From Odontocerum albicorne (lineage: Eukaryota > Arthropoda > Insecta > Trichoptera > Odontoceridae): DNA of 64,000 nt. Below are positions 44,869 through 56,400 of the stretch, piece by piece. Every line of letters starts with the position of its first letter. The first letter of the stretch is position 1. A model generated the notes under the pieces. That model was not told the DNA's origin, searched no databases, and was given only the letters and a program-made list of their open reading frames with translations. A program made the translations under genes and the position numbers. Location of the stretch: contig OX463846.1 of the NCBI GenBank assembly GCA_949825065.1, positions 13,267,753 to 13,331,752 of the forward strand, in the 5' to 3' direction.

Positions 44869-45427
44869 AAAAGTGTTGTAGATTGTATGTTTTATCAATC
44901 TTAAATAAAAACGTGCTCTGTAGTTTGAAACTCATTGCCACCTGGATATAAATTCATCATTTTGTTCATATTTACAAGTAATTGGTGCCAATATAAGTAT
45001 AATAATAAGATTTATATACTTATAATAAGAAGTAATGACATCGTGATTTGTGAACCTCATTCGTGTCAATTCAAACTCAATAATAATAAAAAGACAATTA
45101 AAACTCACTAACCGGTGTCTTTTTATTATTATTAAGTTTGAATTAACACGAATGAGGTTCACAAACCACGATGTCTAAAAAACTCACTAACCGGTGTCTT
45201 TTTATTATTATTAAGTTTGAATTAACACGAATGAGATTCACAAACCACGATGTCATTACTTCTTATTATAAGTATATAAATCTTATTACAATATAATACT
45301 TATATTTGCACTAAGTACTTGTAAATTTGAACAAAATGATGAATTTATATCCAGGTGGCAATGAGTTTCAAGCGACAGAGCACGTTGTTATTTAAGATTG
45401 ATAAAATATACAATCCACAACACTTTT
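44869..45427. mobile_element. 559-bp foldback element with ~225-bp inverted arms
   Basis: The left arm runs from AAAAGTGTTGTAGATTG at 44869 to 45094. The right arm reads back from CAATCCACAACACTTTT ending at 45427. Blocks mirror throughout: CATTGCCACCTGGATATAAA with TTTATATCCAGGTGGCAATG, and AACCTCATTCGTGTCAATTC with its complement. The inner right arm contains a 79-bp tandem duplication (AACTCACTAACCGGTGTC at 45102 and 45181). No transposase frame. No target-site duplication was identified with confidence. Confidence 0.92.
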
Positions 45428-45731
45428 GACATGATGTCATTTCTATTTATAGAATGTGATGTATTTTTTAATGAAATCAGTTTTATTTTAAAACTCAGTA
45501 TAATTATTTTTATTACTACATTGCAGACAGAATGGGAGGGGGGGGGGGGGTTCAGGGACAAATCGGTTACAGATTATAAAATACATATTTGCACAACGAT
45601 AATCAATTAATATTTTAAATAAGCCAAACCGGCAAGCAAGTCTGGATAATGAAGGCAAGTTGATAGATCATGACTGAGGTGCGATGATATAGCACGTCGA
45701 AGAGAGAATAAGCGATTTGTTATACAGGGTC
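45428..45731. other. spacer with a 13-base poly-G run at 45538-45550
   Basis: No gene is seen. Confidence 0.4.
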
Positions 45732-45920
45732 GAATTTTGATGACGATGATGATTAGTACAAATAGGTTCAGAATTTTGATGACGATGATGATAGTACAAA
45801 TAGGTACAGAATTTTGATGACGATGATGATAGTACAAATAGGTTAAGAATTTTGATGACGATGATGATAGTACAAATAGGTACAGAATTTTGATGACGAT
45901 GATGATAGTACAAATACCCT
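45732..45920. repeat. 38-bp minisatellite, five units
   Basis: GAATTTTGATGACGATGATG starts at 45732, 45771, 45809, 45847 and 45885, each followed by ATAGTACAAATAGGT. Unit length is 38-39 bp. Open frames on the minus strand are repeat artefacts. Confidence 0.95.
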
Positions 45921-46097
45921 TACCCTTCAATATATTAGAAAGAGCGTGGTCGGTAAACAATATTGTCGTCGGTCCTAGTAATTGAACCTTCGAATTAAGA
46001 ACCACTTGAGTAGGCACGGAACTTGCGGTTCACCATTGCACGTGTTGGCAACGCTTCCGCAGTTAAGAGACAACAACATTCGGACACGTGCTTTTTA

Positions 46098-46196
46098 CCA
46101 GACTGGGAATCTTTTTATGGGTTCCATAGGGAATCAAACTCGAAATCCCCGGGTTGTAGTCAAGCGTCATACTAATTAGGTCACGGAGGTCGTTGA
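46098..46196 (-). mobile_element. tRNA-derived SINE, family A
   Basis: The minus strand reads AACGACCTCCGTGACCTAAT, TAGTATGACGC, the B-box part GGATTTCGAGTTTGATTCCC, then TATGGAACCCATAAAAAG and ATTCCCAGTCTGG. The order fits family A, truncated in the body. Confidence 0.78.
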
Positions 46197-47265
46197 GCTT
46201 CTGTGTTAAATCATGTATGTAACCACTATTTTACACATAGTATTCACAGCAAAATGCTTTTAGTTGTAAATATTTTTACAGTCCCAAAAACTTTCTGTGT
46301 ATCTTGCCAATTGTTCGAATTGTTATATAAATCGTTGTTGCATGGCAGGCTTCAAATTCTCTTTGATGCTCCAGTTTCTGTTCATAAAAGTTCATATCAA
46401 ATACATATGAGAATAATAATCGGAATAACCAACATGCTCTTGTTAACACCCTCTTTTTACTTCAAAAGTAATTTAGGTTCTCCTCCTGACATGACACCAC
46501 TAACCCTGTAAATGTACTGACTGTCAGATGTTCTGCGAACCAGCTAATCGCAATGACAGGCGGGAAGACCCGCCGGGACATCAAACCATATGAACTGTGC
46601 TTTAGTAATATGGACGTATAAAAGGAAAAGAAAATCAACCCTCAATAAATACTATTTTTCAAGTTGATTAGAAATATAAAATGAGCAAGCTCATGCAAAA
46701 TATCAAGTCTGTAAAATGTGTATTTTATTATATGTAATTTTAATTTTGAAAATATGAGTAATTAATATAGTGCCTAATTGATGTAATAAATTAAAGAAGT
46801 CCAGTACAAGTTACAAATAATATATTGCCGATTTCCTACCTAATGGATTGGGTAATTAAAGAAAACAACTATAAATGAAATTCGTCTAAACCAAACTTGA
46901 AAATTGTATGTAAATACCGATAATTCTTTCTTTCTCGCTTGCGCACAAATAAATACGTAACATTAATTTCGATTGTAATTCTTTTATTTTCAATTGTTAG
47001 TGAAACTTAGCACCGCCCCTGTTTTATTATTAGTGAACTAATTAATAATATGACCGGGAGTTATTTACGTGAAAGTATTTTTTGTTACAGTTAACAGTTA
47101 TATGAACCAGTAAACTATGTTAATAAACTCAAAGTATCACAACAATCAATATAAGCCAATGTTAGGAATTTCACAAGGAACTAAAACCTAAATTAATGGA
47201 TTAAAGGAAAGGCAAAAGTCACATCCACCATTAAATGTGTGGCTTAATTGAAGTTTCATTAGTTC
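46197..47265. other. spacer; hairpin GGCGGG-AAGA-CCCGCC at 46560
   Basis: The frame 46203-46511 (102 codons) has no known domain. A 6-bp GC-rich stem with an AAGA loop lies at about 46560-46575. The rest is A+T-rich. Confidence 0.4.
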
Positions 47266-47455
47266 GTTAGGTCATGTATGAGTTAAGATGGTAAACGATG
47301 AAGCAATATCATGGTGATATAGAGACTTTGGTTGTGGTTTGTTAGGTCATGTATGAGTCAATATGGTGAAAGACGGAGCAACAACACGGTAATATGGATA
47401 CTTTGGATGTTGTTTGTTAGGTCATACACTCGTATAGTAATATGGAGAGACTATG
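47266..47455. repeat. 75-bp tandem repeat, about 2.6 units
   Basis: GTTAGGTCATGTATGAGT starts at 47266 and 47341, with a third, diverged start at 47416. Each unit continues through ATGGTGAAAGA- or ATGGTAAACGA-like bases and GACTTTGG/TACTTTGG. Confidence 0.85.
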
Positions 47456-47605
47456 GCTCTGAGAAGGAAGATCGTAAGCCAGGTGTACGAACGATGTTGT
47501 GGTAGTGGTGGTAGGAAGGTGGAGCGATATATGTGGCGAGATAAAGACTATGGGAGAAGTCTTTGTTCAATATTGTACCGGGGGAGAAACTGCAAATAAT
47601 AATGA
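47450..47605 (+). pseudogene. RTE-type reverse transcriptase C-terminal remnant
   Basis: One plus-strand frame reads EGRS-stop-ARCTNDVVVV, VVGRWSD and then TMGEVFVQYCT. This parallels residue by residue the C-terminus of RTE-like endonuclease/reverse transcriptase proteins (GRP-x-x-RW-x-DD-V-x-x-VAG-x-RW...W-x-x-LGEAYVQQWT). The core tryptophan of RW is a cysteine (TGT for TGG) and one stop interrupts it. The 75-bp tandem repeat lies directly upstream and replaces the rest of the protein. Confidence 0.65.
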
Positions 47606-48369
47606 TTTCGTTGTTAAGTCGAGACTAGTAGTCCTGTTCCGCTACTATTGTTTTCACACTCAAGTGTGTCGCCACCGGAGGAGTCATTTTGAGGAGTTCC
47701 ATCTTTGTCACGATGTGACATCGAACTCATGAAAAAAAAGAAGATTTCGCGTATGTCACGCTGGATGGGGAATTATTTTGTTTCCCATAACAGCGTTGTT
47801 GGTGGTGGGATCGAACTGAACTGAACTGAACTGTTTAGTAGAAACTTTTTCAAAATGTTACAGCCCTGTATCGGTTAAACATTGTTAAATATTTACAACT
47901 TTTTTGCTCTTCTTTTATGGATTTCAATAGGTCTAATCAATTACCAGGTACCTATATGACAAGAAAGATTTTTAACCGTAATGTTTTTTATTGAATAATT
48001 CGAGTTTTAAATATAATATGATAACCTTACATAAGTATTTTTTTAAAAACATTAGAAAGTAAAGTTATTGCAACTGTCATGTTATCAAATTGATAGCCTG
48101 TTTTGTATGATGTATACATATAAAATATACGCAAGGACAATATTAATTCGACATTTGTTATCTGACTTCTCAAAACAGATAAGGCTTGACACGGTTGTTG
48201 ATAATGTTGAAATATAAATTGCAGTTTGGCAATGTGCATGAGTACATAAATGCATTCATGGACGTTTTGACTCTCAATTAAAAAAGTAGTATACGCAACA
48301 AATTAAGTTCCAATGAATTACTATGTCATAATTTTTTTCCAGAAATTAGATAACAATTCCGACAAATCT
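47606..48369. other. spacer
   Basis: An open frame continuing to 47732 has no known domain. Around 47820 ACTGA is repeated as a short run (GAACTGAACTGAACTGAACT). Otherwise A+T-rich. Confidence 0.4.
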
Positions 48370-48745
48370 TCGTCATTGCGGCGCCTCGTAGTCGAGGATC
48401 CCTTCGTCATTCCAACTTTAATTCAGTTGGAAAGCAAAGCTGTGGCGTGGAGTTGGTTTTTTATTTTAAGTGAGTGAGGCGTTGCACATTACCAAACTCA
48501 CCGACCACGCCGCTGTACTGGATCCGATGGCACACCGAAGTGAGATGGTCAGAGCACACCGGGATGTTTTTTTCCCTCTCTTTGAAAGAATAGATTTGAA
48601 CGAAGTCACATTTATCCTTGTACTCCCAAATGCCTGTGTCGTAGAAAAATGCCTGAGTCATTCGAGGGGAGTAGTATAGCACGGGATTCGAACCGGCAAC
48701 CTTCCACACGGAAGCCTAGTGCGTTACTGCGCGGCCATGCACGTC
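48370..48745 (-). mobile_element. tRNA-derived SINE, family B (best copy)
   Basis: On the minus strand the head GCATGGCCGCGCAGTAACGC (A-box part) is followed by GTTGCCGGTTCGAATCCCGT (B box, 48698-48679). The body follows: TACTCCCCTCGAATGACTCA, the CGGTGTGCTCTGACC block, and the end CCTCGACTACGAGG (hairpin-like, about 48384-48397). Its GC-rich body produces overlapping open frames on both strands that are not genes. Compared with 19466-19885 it is less eroded. Confidence 0.85.
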
Positions 48746-49189
48746 TACTAATATCTACTCTTCAGTACAATTGTTCTGCGTCTTTTCGATCATGGACTTT
48801 ACATCGTCAGTTACCGACTACCGTAAGGCTTGTTTGACATAAAATAAACATAACATCTCTTTTCAGTAATGAAATGTATTTTTCTTATGACTCCTAATTT
48901 CTCATCCTTTTGCATCATATTTATCCTTTTCTAATATTTGGTGACATTTGCAAATATTTTATTGTTCTGTTTTATTTATTGTTTTTATTTTTTTAAGAAT
49001 GTCAAAGTTTTCTTTTTGAAAATAACGTTCCAATATTTCACTCACTTTGAATTAATCTCTTGTCTGCGACTACTATTTAGCAATACACTCGCCATTTGTA
49101 CATTTTTTTAGATATATATTTCAGACAACTCTGGTCACTTAACGGAGTTCGAGATATAATTCCCGATAAAAAAAAGTAGAACATACATA
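48746..49189. other. A+T-rich spacer
   Basis: Nothing recognisable. Confidence 0.4.
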
Positions 49190-49485
49190 CATATATACCA
49201 TCAGGCCATTTCCCTGTCGAAAAAGCCAGAGAAGACAAAGTGCAAAACATTTCTATCTTAACACACATCCTTTGCCTATTTTACATCCCTACACCTTCTC
49301 ACACAGCTCGTACAATTTCTCTAACTGATTTTGATTCCTTTAAAAAAATCATTTTCTTGTTCCCGCCATACTTTCCTTGTAAAAACTCTCCCGCGCCTTC
49401 GACTCATTTTGCACTATTTTTCATTTCGTTAGTTTTCCTTCAGTCAAGCGTTCTACATGCCCAAACCATCTGATAGGTATCCTTC
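49190..49485 (-). pseudogene. LINE family X 3' end, C-terminal remnant
   Basis: On the minus strand: AAACTAACGAAATGAAAAAT, AGTCGAAGGCGCGGGAGAG, GGAAAGTATGGCGGGAA (degraded WLD region), GAAATTGTACGAGCTGTG, then TTTTTCGACAGGGAAATGGC. The module order is as in the copies at 21056 and 51028. Confidence 0.62.
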
Positions 49486-50274
49486 ATGATAGATATATCA
49501 GAATAAATAGAACCAATATGTTATATATTTTCCATACATGTAGAAAATATATGAAACCTAGACGGAAAAATATAAAAACGACTATTTGTTCTGTCTGTGT
49601 TCCTCACAAGAACAATAAGATAATGTCTGAAATACATTTATGTATCACACTGTTGAGATTATGAGATATAACATTTGCACTTTAAGTCGACAAGTTTGAA
49701 TTAATACATTAGGTCTAATGGTTGTCAAAATCATTAAAAGTGGCTTGTTGCTCTTTTCATCGTCAAATAGTTATAGAAACAAATTTCAACATCTTAATGC
49801 GAACCACGCCGTTTGGCGATAAATAACGCATTTTTTCGCCAGTAAAATTAATATCACAAATATATTAACGGCTCTGAGTGCCTTGACACAATATCACGAC
49901 ACCATGGAACAGCGCAATAAATCCGCTTAATGGACGTTATAAACGACTGGCAAGATAAAATTAATAAATAAAATGTATACCGCCACGCCACGCCACTGCA
50001 CAGTGGCTCTCAAGTTTTGTTGTTCATTCAATGTATTTATTAAAAAAAAATACTTAGAGAGAGAGAGAGCACTCGATTCAGAATCAATAGATGTTTTGGT
50101 ACAGTCCATGGTTCTATAAAAGGCTTGATATGCATTCTTGATTTTATGGTTTTGATCTATCTTAGAATTGTTGTATTGCACTTTCGATGTATCATATATA
50201 GGTACCACTTTGAGGATTTATTGTCTTTTATAAAAGATCAGATAAATACTCAGAAAATCAGATAAATACTCATT
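49486..50274. other. A+T-rich spacer
   Basis: A short (GA)n run at about 50057-50069. No gene. Confidence 0.4.
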
Positions 50275-50350
50275 TAAAAAAATTTGGTGAATTGAATCTG
50301 CAACCCTGACTCTCTAAGGTGTCTTACCAACCAGGTCACAGAGGCTACAT
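50275..50350 (-). mobile_element. tRNA-derived SINE, family A, head only
   Basis: The minus strand reads TAGCCTCTGTGACCTGG, TTGGTAAGACACC and GGTTGCAGATTCAATTCACC (B-box part). Confidence 0.7.
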
Positions 50351-50634
50351 TACATTTATTAAATAAAACTAGTTTTGAAAAAAGGTATTATTTTTTTCTG
50401 TTAAGATTAGTTTTTATTTGGAATAAAAAAATCAAACACTATACTCGTAAGTAATATTATCAGGCTTTCGATGTTTGAAGAGCAAGTGAAAAAAATCAAT
50501 ATACGAGCATTGTAGAACTCTAAATATTGTAAAGACTATCATTGATTTGACAATATTTTTGCTTACCCGCATGTATACCAATATTATATAATATTACATT
50601 TTCCTTGTGTGTTATATCACTATTTCCTTGTTTT

Positions 50635-50689
50635 TTGCCACTTGGCAATATATCGCACTCGATCTGAAGAGTTTATTGCCAAGTGGCAA
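50635..50689. repeat. 15-bp perfect inverted repeat
   Basis: TTGCCACTTGGCAAT (50635-50649) and ATTGCCAAGTGGCAA (50675-50689) can form a 15-bp stem around a 25-base loop. Each arm is itself nearly palindromic (TTGCCA/TGGCAA). Confidence 0.9.
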
Positions 50690-50764
50690 TCTTTTCAAAC
50701 TAGCTAGAAAGATTTTGTAGAAGGTTGGAAAGCTTTTTAAAAAATGTACGATATATGTCAATCG

Positions 50765-50830
50765 AATATATGTTATAACACCCAGGTCTAAAGACATGCA
50801 TCTTACCAATGTGGCCACTGACATCGTTGA
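50765..50830 (-). mobile_element. tRNA-like SINE head, decayed
   Basis: The minus strand reads CGATGTCAGTGGCCACATTG, GTAAGATGCATG and TTAGACCTGGGTG. A-box-like part preserved, B box lost. Confidence 0.45.
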
Positions 50831-51027
50831 ATGTGAATTTTTAATATTAAAAAATATATATCGAAATTTAATATTCAAATTTTGTTTACAAGTTAAGTGA
50901 AACCGACACGAATCAACAAGATAATGAAAATAGATGAAATAATAATGGAATACAATTGAAAACAGATAAAATGTAATTAGAAAAACCACAAAATTAATGG
51001 GTGAAGAAAGATAATATATATACATAA

Positions 51028-51285
51028 TCGTCACGCCGTTTCCCTGTTAGTGTAAGTAGAGAGGAAAGAGCGCCAGACTTTCCTATCTCGATACATATAT
51101 TTGGCCTCTTCCACATCCATATATCTTTTCATATAACTCCAACGATTTCTGCTACTTCTTACATTTCCTTGTTTCAAAGTACCATTCACTAGATCCAACA
51201 ATAATTTCCTTAGTCTTCTTCTACAACGCCTTCCACTTACATTGCCACTGTATATTTGTTTTGTTAGTCTTTCTTTATTAATTTT
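51028..51285 (-). pseudogene. LINE family X 3' end, C-terminal remnant
   Basis: On the minus strand: AAAGACTAACAAAAC, AATGTAAGTGGAAGGCG, AAGACTAAGGAAATTATTG, TTGGATCTAGTGAATGG, then ATATGGATGTGGAAGAGGCC and GATAGGAAAGTCTGGCGC, reading MDVEEA and DRKVWR. It ends ACAGGGAAACGGCGTGACG. One of the clearest copies of the family's 3' end. Confidence 0.72.
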
Positions 51286-51894
51286 TCCATTTTCTTCTTT
51301 ATCTTACTCAACTTCATCTTCATCTTACTACTTCTTCTTTATCTTCTTCATTTTACTCAATAGATCAGCCGTAAGTACATATTCATTCCGTATTCTCTTA
51401 TACAATATAATCCCATATATGTTATTGTTATATGTGTATGGGACTATAATGTATATAAGTGCATGCATTTCTATAGCATATATTTGGGTCATTGAGTATT
51501 TTTTCAGGTCCACATATAAATTCTATACATTATAGAAACAGAAAATGTGCACAAAAATGTATTGATAAAGCCAAAAAGTGACATTTGTGTATCAAATATG
51601 TCTATTTGCTTCAATTGGAAAACACTGAATAAATTAAACAAACTTGGTTCCAGCTCCACATTAAACCGCTCCTCTCTCACTCGTTATAAAGTTAAATAGA
51701 TTTCTGTTTAATTCCAGTAAAAAACTACTACATATTTAAAGAAAAATATATAACTTAGTACTATTGATTTTAATTTTAATAATAAAATAAAATTTCTGCA
51801 GCGACCTTAAGAAATAAGACTCTCTTAGGATACAAATCCACTATTATTGATATTAAAAAAATATATTTATTCGTAATTTTTAAAATATATCCCA
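51286..51894. other. A+T-rich spacer
   Basis: A Thr/Ser/Phe-rich frame at 51242-51535 arises from CTTCTTCTTTATC-type repeats. No gene. Confidence 0.4.
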
Positions 51895-51965
51895 AAAAGG
51901 GTTTCCTTCAAGTGATTCCTAAAGTTGCATACACCACTCACATCTACACTTTGAGGCAGACGATG
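51895..51965. repeat. dispersed repeat D3, copy 2
   Basis: GGGTTTCCTTCAAGTGATTC, CTAAAGTTG, CACTCAC and TTTGAGGCAGACGATG match 18385-18460. Confidence 0.55.
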
Positions 51966-53329
51966 ATCGATCCTATTGATATTATTCAAGATAACAAACA
52001 TTTACAAAATATTAATATTATCAATTTATTTAACACTACAATAACAAAATAAATACATTAAAATGCAAGATTATCGTCTAAAACCAATCAAGAAATAGAT
52101 TATAAATATGTTATAAAGGAGTATTGTGCACAGTTTCAGCAATACTCAACCAGAAATCTTATAAATCACAATTAACTTGACAAATTCAAACAGAAAATAA
52201 CAAATCACGTCTGACAGCTACAGTAGCGCTTGAGCGTCGATATAGTGTGAATCATTACTTTTAAATGAGTAAAAAAAAATTACCAAATTTAAAACACGAA
52301 TACCTTCATAATCTGAAATTGAAAACATTTGATAATGACCTTAGAGGTCATTATCTATAATGCTTTGAGCATTGTTAAAAAATCAACACGCTGTCAATGC
52401 CATATTTAGTAAAAAAATAACCAGCTGTGACAGTTTTTTTATACTTTTGAGTCTTAGAAGGTTTAATTTTTCATGAAATGATAACTGTCAACATTTGGAC
52501 AGAGAACCAGAGATGATTGTTGACATTTTAATTCAAGATTTAGGCATAGTTTTCTCGTTATCTATATTCTACTTATACAATGGACATAAATATTTGAAAT
52601 GATCAATATATAATTTTTACTGCGAGGATTTTCATTACGAGGATTTTAATAAAAAACTTGTTTTTTTTTCATTATTTTCATAAATTTTGTAAGAAGTATT
52701 TGTGTAAGTATCAATACTCGACTATAACGTAAGTTTTAATTTGAAAATTTTATTAGCTCTAATAATACGAAAATTTAATAATCATTGCAAATTGGTGTAA
52801 CATGATACAACTTGTATTTTTATAAAATTTTACATTAACAATTTTCTTCATTCTTATTTCAGTGTTTCAGTTATTTTTCAGTTGATCAATTAGGCTTTAC
52901 AAGAAACACCACTGGGTGTTTTTTTTGTTGTTTAATTTATAACTCTTTTAAGTAAAACAAATGGTATTGACAAAACGGAGGAATTCTGTCGCCATGTTCA
53001 AGGCTTGTCAGCAGTCTCTTCACGATTAGCATTTAGTTACAACGCAATGGAATATTATATTTCTGCTGAATTTGTTTAAGCCACTATGCCTGGCGACTAA
53101 ATTAATGTGTTTGCTTTTTTGGAAACGATTAATGAAACTATATATATATATATATATGATATAGAAACGAATGTATTTATGCTCCATTTGTACAAGCGAT
53201 ATGTATTTTTCCATGAATTTATGACAAACATAACCTATGATGCAATGCGGGTGTTATTTAACCCTTTATTTGATTATTTTTAAATATCACTATTTTTTAA
53301 ATATATTTAATTATTATTTTATTTTATAT
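51966..53329. other. A+T-rich spacer; (AT)n at 53138-53158
   Basis: No gene. The direct repeat GAGGATTTTCATTACGAGGA near 52624 is a short local duplication. TATATATATATATATATATA at about 53138 is a dinucleotide run. Confidence 0.45.
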
Positions 53330-53490
53330 ATTATTTATAGTTAAGGCATTGACATTGTGGAAGTTTAAAGACGTTGTAATTTGTTTTATCAAACACTGTT
53401 TATTCCACTTTTTGTTAGGGTATTACTCTACCGATTTCAAGGCTTTCACCGCATCATCAGGTGAGCACAAACAAGACTAGTTTAGTGCTA
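53330..53490 (-). mobile_element. palindromic element P, copy 2 (other end preserved)
   Basis: On the minus strand: CCTGATGATGCGGTGAAAGC, CTTGAAATCGGTAG, GTGGAATAAACAGTG, TTTGATAAAAC, then the outer block AATTACAACGTCTTTAAACT and GCCTTAACTATAAATA. The outer block is the complement of the block that opens copies 1 and 3, so the full element is symmetric over more than 100 bp per side. Confidence 0.72.
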
Positions 53491-56400
53491 CTTATGAACT
53501 TTATTTTAGTGATTCATATGCATAGCGATCTTGAAGTTCTTTTAACATCGATCAAAATTAAGAAAATCTTTTCCAGTGCTCGGTTTGTTTTTGAGGAATT
53601 CTGATTTATGTTTTTATTATATTAATTCTGGGTTTACGAAAACTGCTTTATCTATGTAAATATTGAGAATGCTGTAATGAGACTTTTGTATATTTGTTCA
53701 AAGTACTTAAATAATTTAGTATAGTATAATAATTCTGCTAACATTCTTCTTTGTGAAGTGTTACATTACACTCCTTACATATATTATGTACCGGAACTTA
53801 CTCTCTTCTTGTGTTTAGCACATATCTTGCCAATTCTGCAGGAGTTTTCCTTTTCTTCAGTTCATATAATACATATTAACACATATTTATCCTTGCTCTT
53901 GTTTGAAAGATCTAGCAAATTCCTTATTATGTTTGGACCCAGAGACTATAGTTGGTATTCAAATTCATGTGCCATAAAATCTTCAAGACATTGGTGACGC
54001 GATGTCAGAATCCTCATCATAAATTAATTTATGTATTATATATTTTCCAATATCTAGGGTCTTGTCTCTGTTAGAAATCAGAAAACTATTGTTTGCCAAA
54101 ATGTTTGCTGGATGCCAGTAATATGTGTTTTTTTAGAAAAGGTACTGACCACGTGAAAACACGGGACCGGGATTGAACACTATTCTATTTTATCGCGTTA
54201 AAACATGGGATCGGAGTACAAAGTGTTAATACAGAACAGGGCTTAACAAATCACATATTTATTTTTAATAAGGTCATTGTTAAATATACAAAAAAATGCT
54301 TAGTAGATAATATGAAGATATAATTGGAAAAAGTTTTTTTCTTTAGAAAAATCGTTAAATTTGATATTATTTTTATAAAAATATCTTCTCTTTAAATAAA
54401 TTTTACAAATATCTTTAAGTACTTTGTTATCGCTATTGGTAGGGAGAGGGTTAATGAAAGGAAGTCACTAATTTTGAAATAATTTCGCAATCAACTTTCG
54501 TACAAATATTGTTGTTGCTTTAATAAACTATAATATAGTAACAGTAGTTTTCTCAGTTTTTGACCAGAATAACAAAAGATAACGTGTCAATCATAATTAA
54601 TCCGTAATGTATTTTGAACGACGTTTGTTTGTTGTATATAGGGATATTTAAACAACAACATTATTTTAAAAAGCATTTAAAGTATGTTTAACTTATTATT
54701 AAAGAATTAATAAAGGCCATCCCTTTAACATAATGACACCAACATATATATTTAAAAAAAGAAATTTGATTTGGCATATAACGTTCTCAAAAACCGATTT
54801 TTAAGTGTCGCTTTGTGCCATCACTATTGAAGCAAAATACGATTAATTATATGAGAGTAAGTAAAAAAAATGTATACGATTAAATTAATCTTTATACAAT
54901 TTATATATTCAACTGACTAACTTAGAGAAATTTGACAGTCGATTTATAATTAATTGCCTTTCTTCATAGAAAGAAGAAACGCAATTATTTGGTATTGCAT
55001 TAATTAAATGTGTAGAGCAGAAGGCAATAAAAAACACATGATCTACTCGTATTTATTGCCATACTTGCAGCCGGAATTTTCTACAATACCTATTCTGTTA
55101 AGGTGACTAGCTATTGTATGTTATGTAGACACAAGAATGACACTTTCATCCTGTTTATTCTTATCATTTTATACTACGGTTTCGTAGAGATAAATTTCTG
55201 GATTGATTTATATGTAGATGCCTTACATACATCATGCCAAGTATCGTGTACATTGTTACTCGCTGAGGAAAATCCGACAGCGTTCAATTGGTTGAAAATG
55301 TTTCCTTCGTCAAAGAATCGGCACGTTCATAACTTAATAATATATTAAAAACAAATTATATCATGTATAAAAACAACTCTATGAGATTCAAAATATTAAA
55401 ACATTGTTTGATAAAAAACAGATAAATAAGATAACAGAGAGGACAAAACGACTTATTAGAGAAGAGCGTGAATTACAACACTAATAATAACTTCATTGTA
55501 GGATGAAAAAATATCTCATTCTAAAATCAATTAGCGTTTTTTTTACAATCAAACTAAGAAATCAATATTCTGATAAAAGTGGTTTTAAAATCTTATTCAT
55601 CTTTAGTAGAGATTATTTCCACTTAAAATGAGAATATATGAAATTTGTAAATTTGAATTGCTGGAAATCCCAGTTATTTATAAGAATTCTTATATTTTTA
55701 TATTTGAATATTACTTACTTAGGCTATCCCTTGCTGATGGGTGTGATTGTCAGTCCCTTTCGCGTACTCTGAGGGGACTCAAAAAACCAATCCTGGATCC
55801 GCACAACCTCTCGCTTATTAGAATATTCATCCAAGTGGTATTTGACTTGGTGCTAGGGGATTTTTTCGCTTTATGCGCTTTACGGTCTCGTCTCGCAGTC
55901 TCAAAAAGTGCAGCCTCGTTAACATTTGTGCGTTTTCATTTGTCGAACTCGTATGCTGTTTTAACCCATATCTGGGCTCGACACAGTTTGAGACTGGGCT
56001 AAGGACCTACATATGTATCATAATAATTTTTTTTTGGGCTAGTCTTATTTTCCTAACTTAAGCACTGAAAAAAACAACTGCTTGTTCGAAAATAAAATAT
56101 ATTTTTTCGATATTTTGAGGAAAAAAATGAATTTACGTCATACCGACATTTAGAGAGTTCGTTAAGTAACAATACTCGCACGCACTAGACGTGTGTTAGT
56201 ATTAGTACCTCTCAACGTGCGGTAAGGTGGCCAAAACGTTCGATAACCAACTGCTAGTTATATCCCAACACCAGTGGTTTTAATTCGTCTTCTCCAGTGG
56301 TTGGATATATTGCAGAATACCATAGAACGATTTTTTTGTGGAAGGTTAAGAAGCTCTTAAGATCACGAGCATTTTTTAAGGCCTAACAGAAAAGACTTCT

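Noticed and set aside
45607..46017. 136-codon minus-strand frame
   Set aside because: Encoded by the 38-bp minisatellite; the repeated Ile/His-rich peptide is an artefact.
48461..48837. Overlapping frames near 48.5 kb on both strands
   Set aside because: They lie within the GC-rich body of SINE family B and have no independent coding evidence.
50612..51034. 140-codon minus-strand frame
   Set aside because: A+T-driven Phe/Ile/Tyr-rich composition, overlaps an inverted repeat and a SINE head, no family resemblance.
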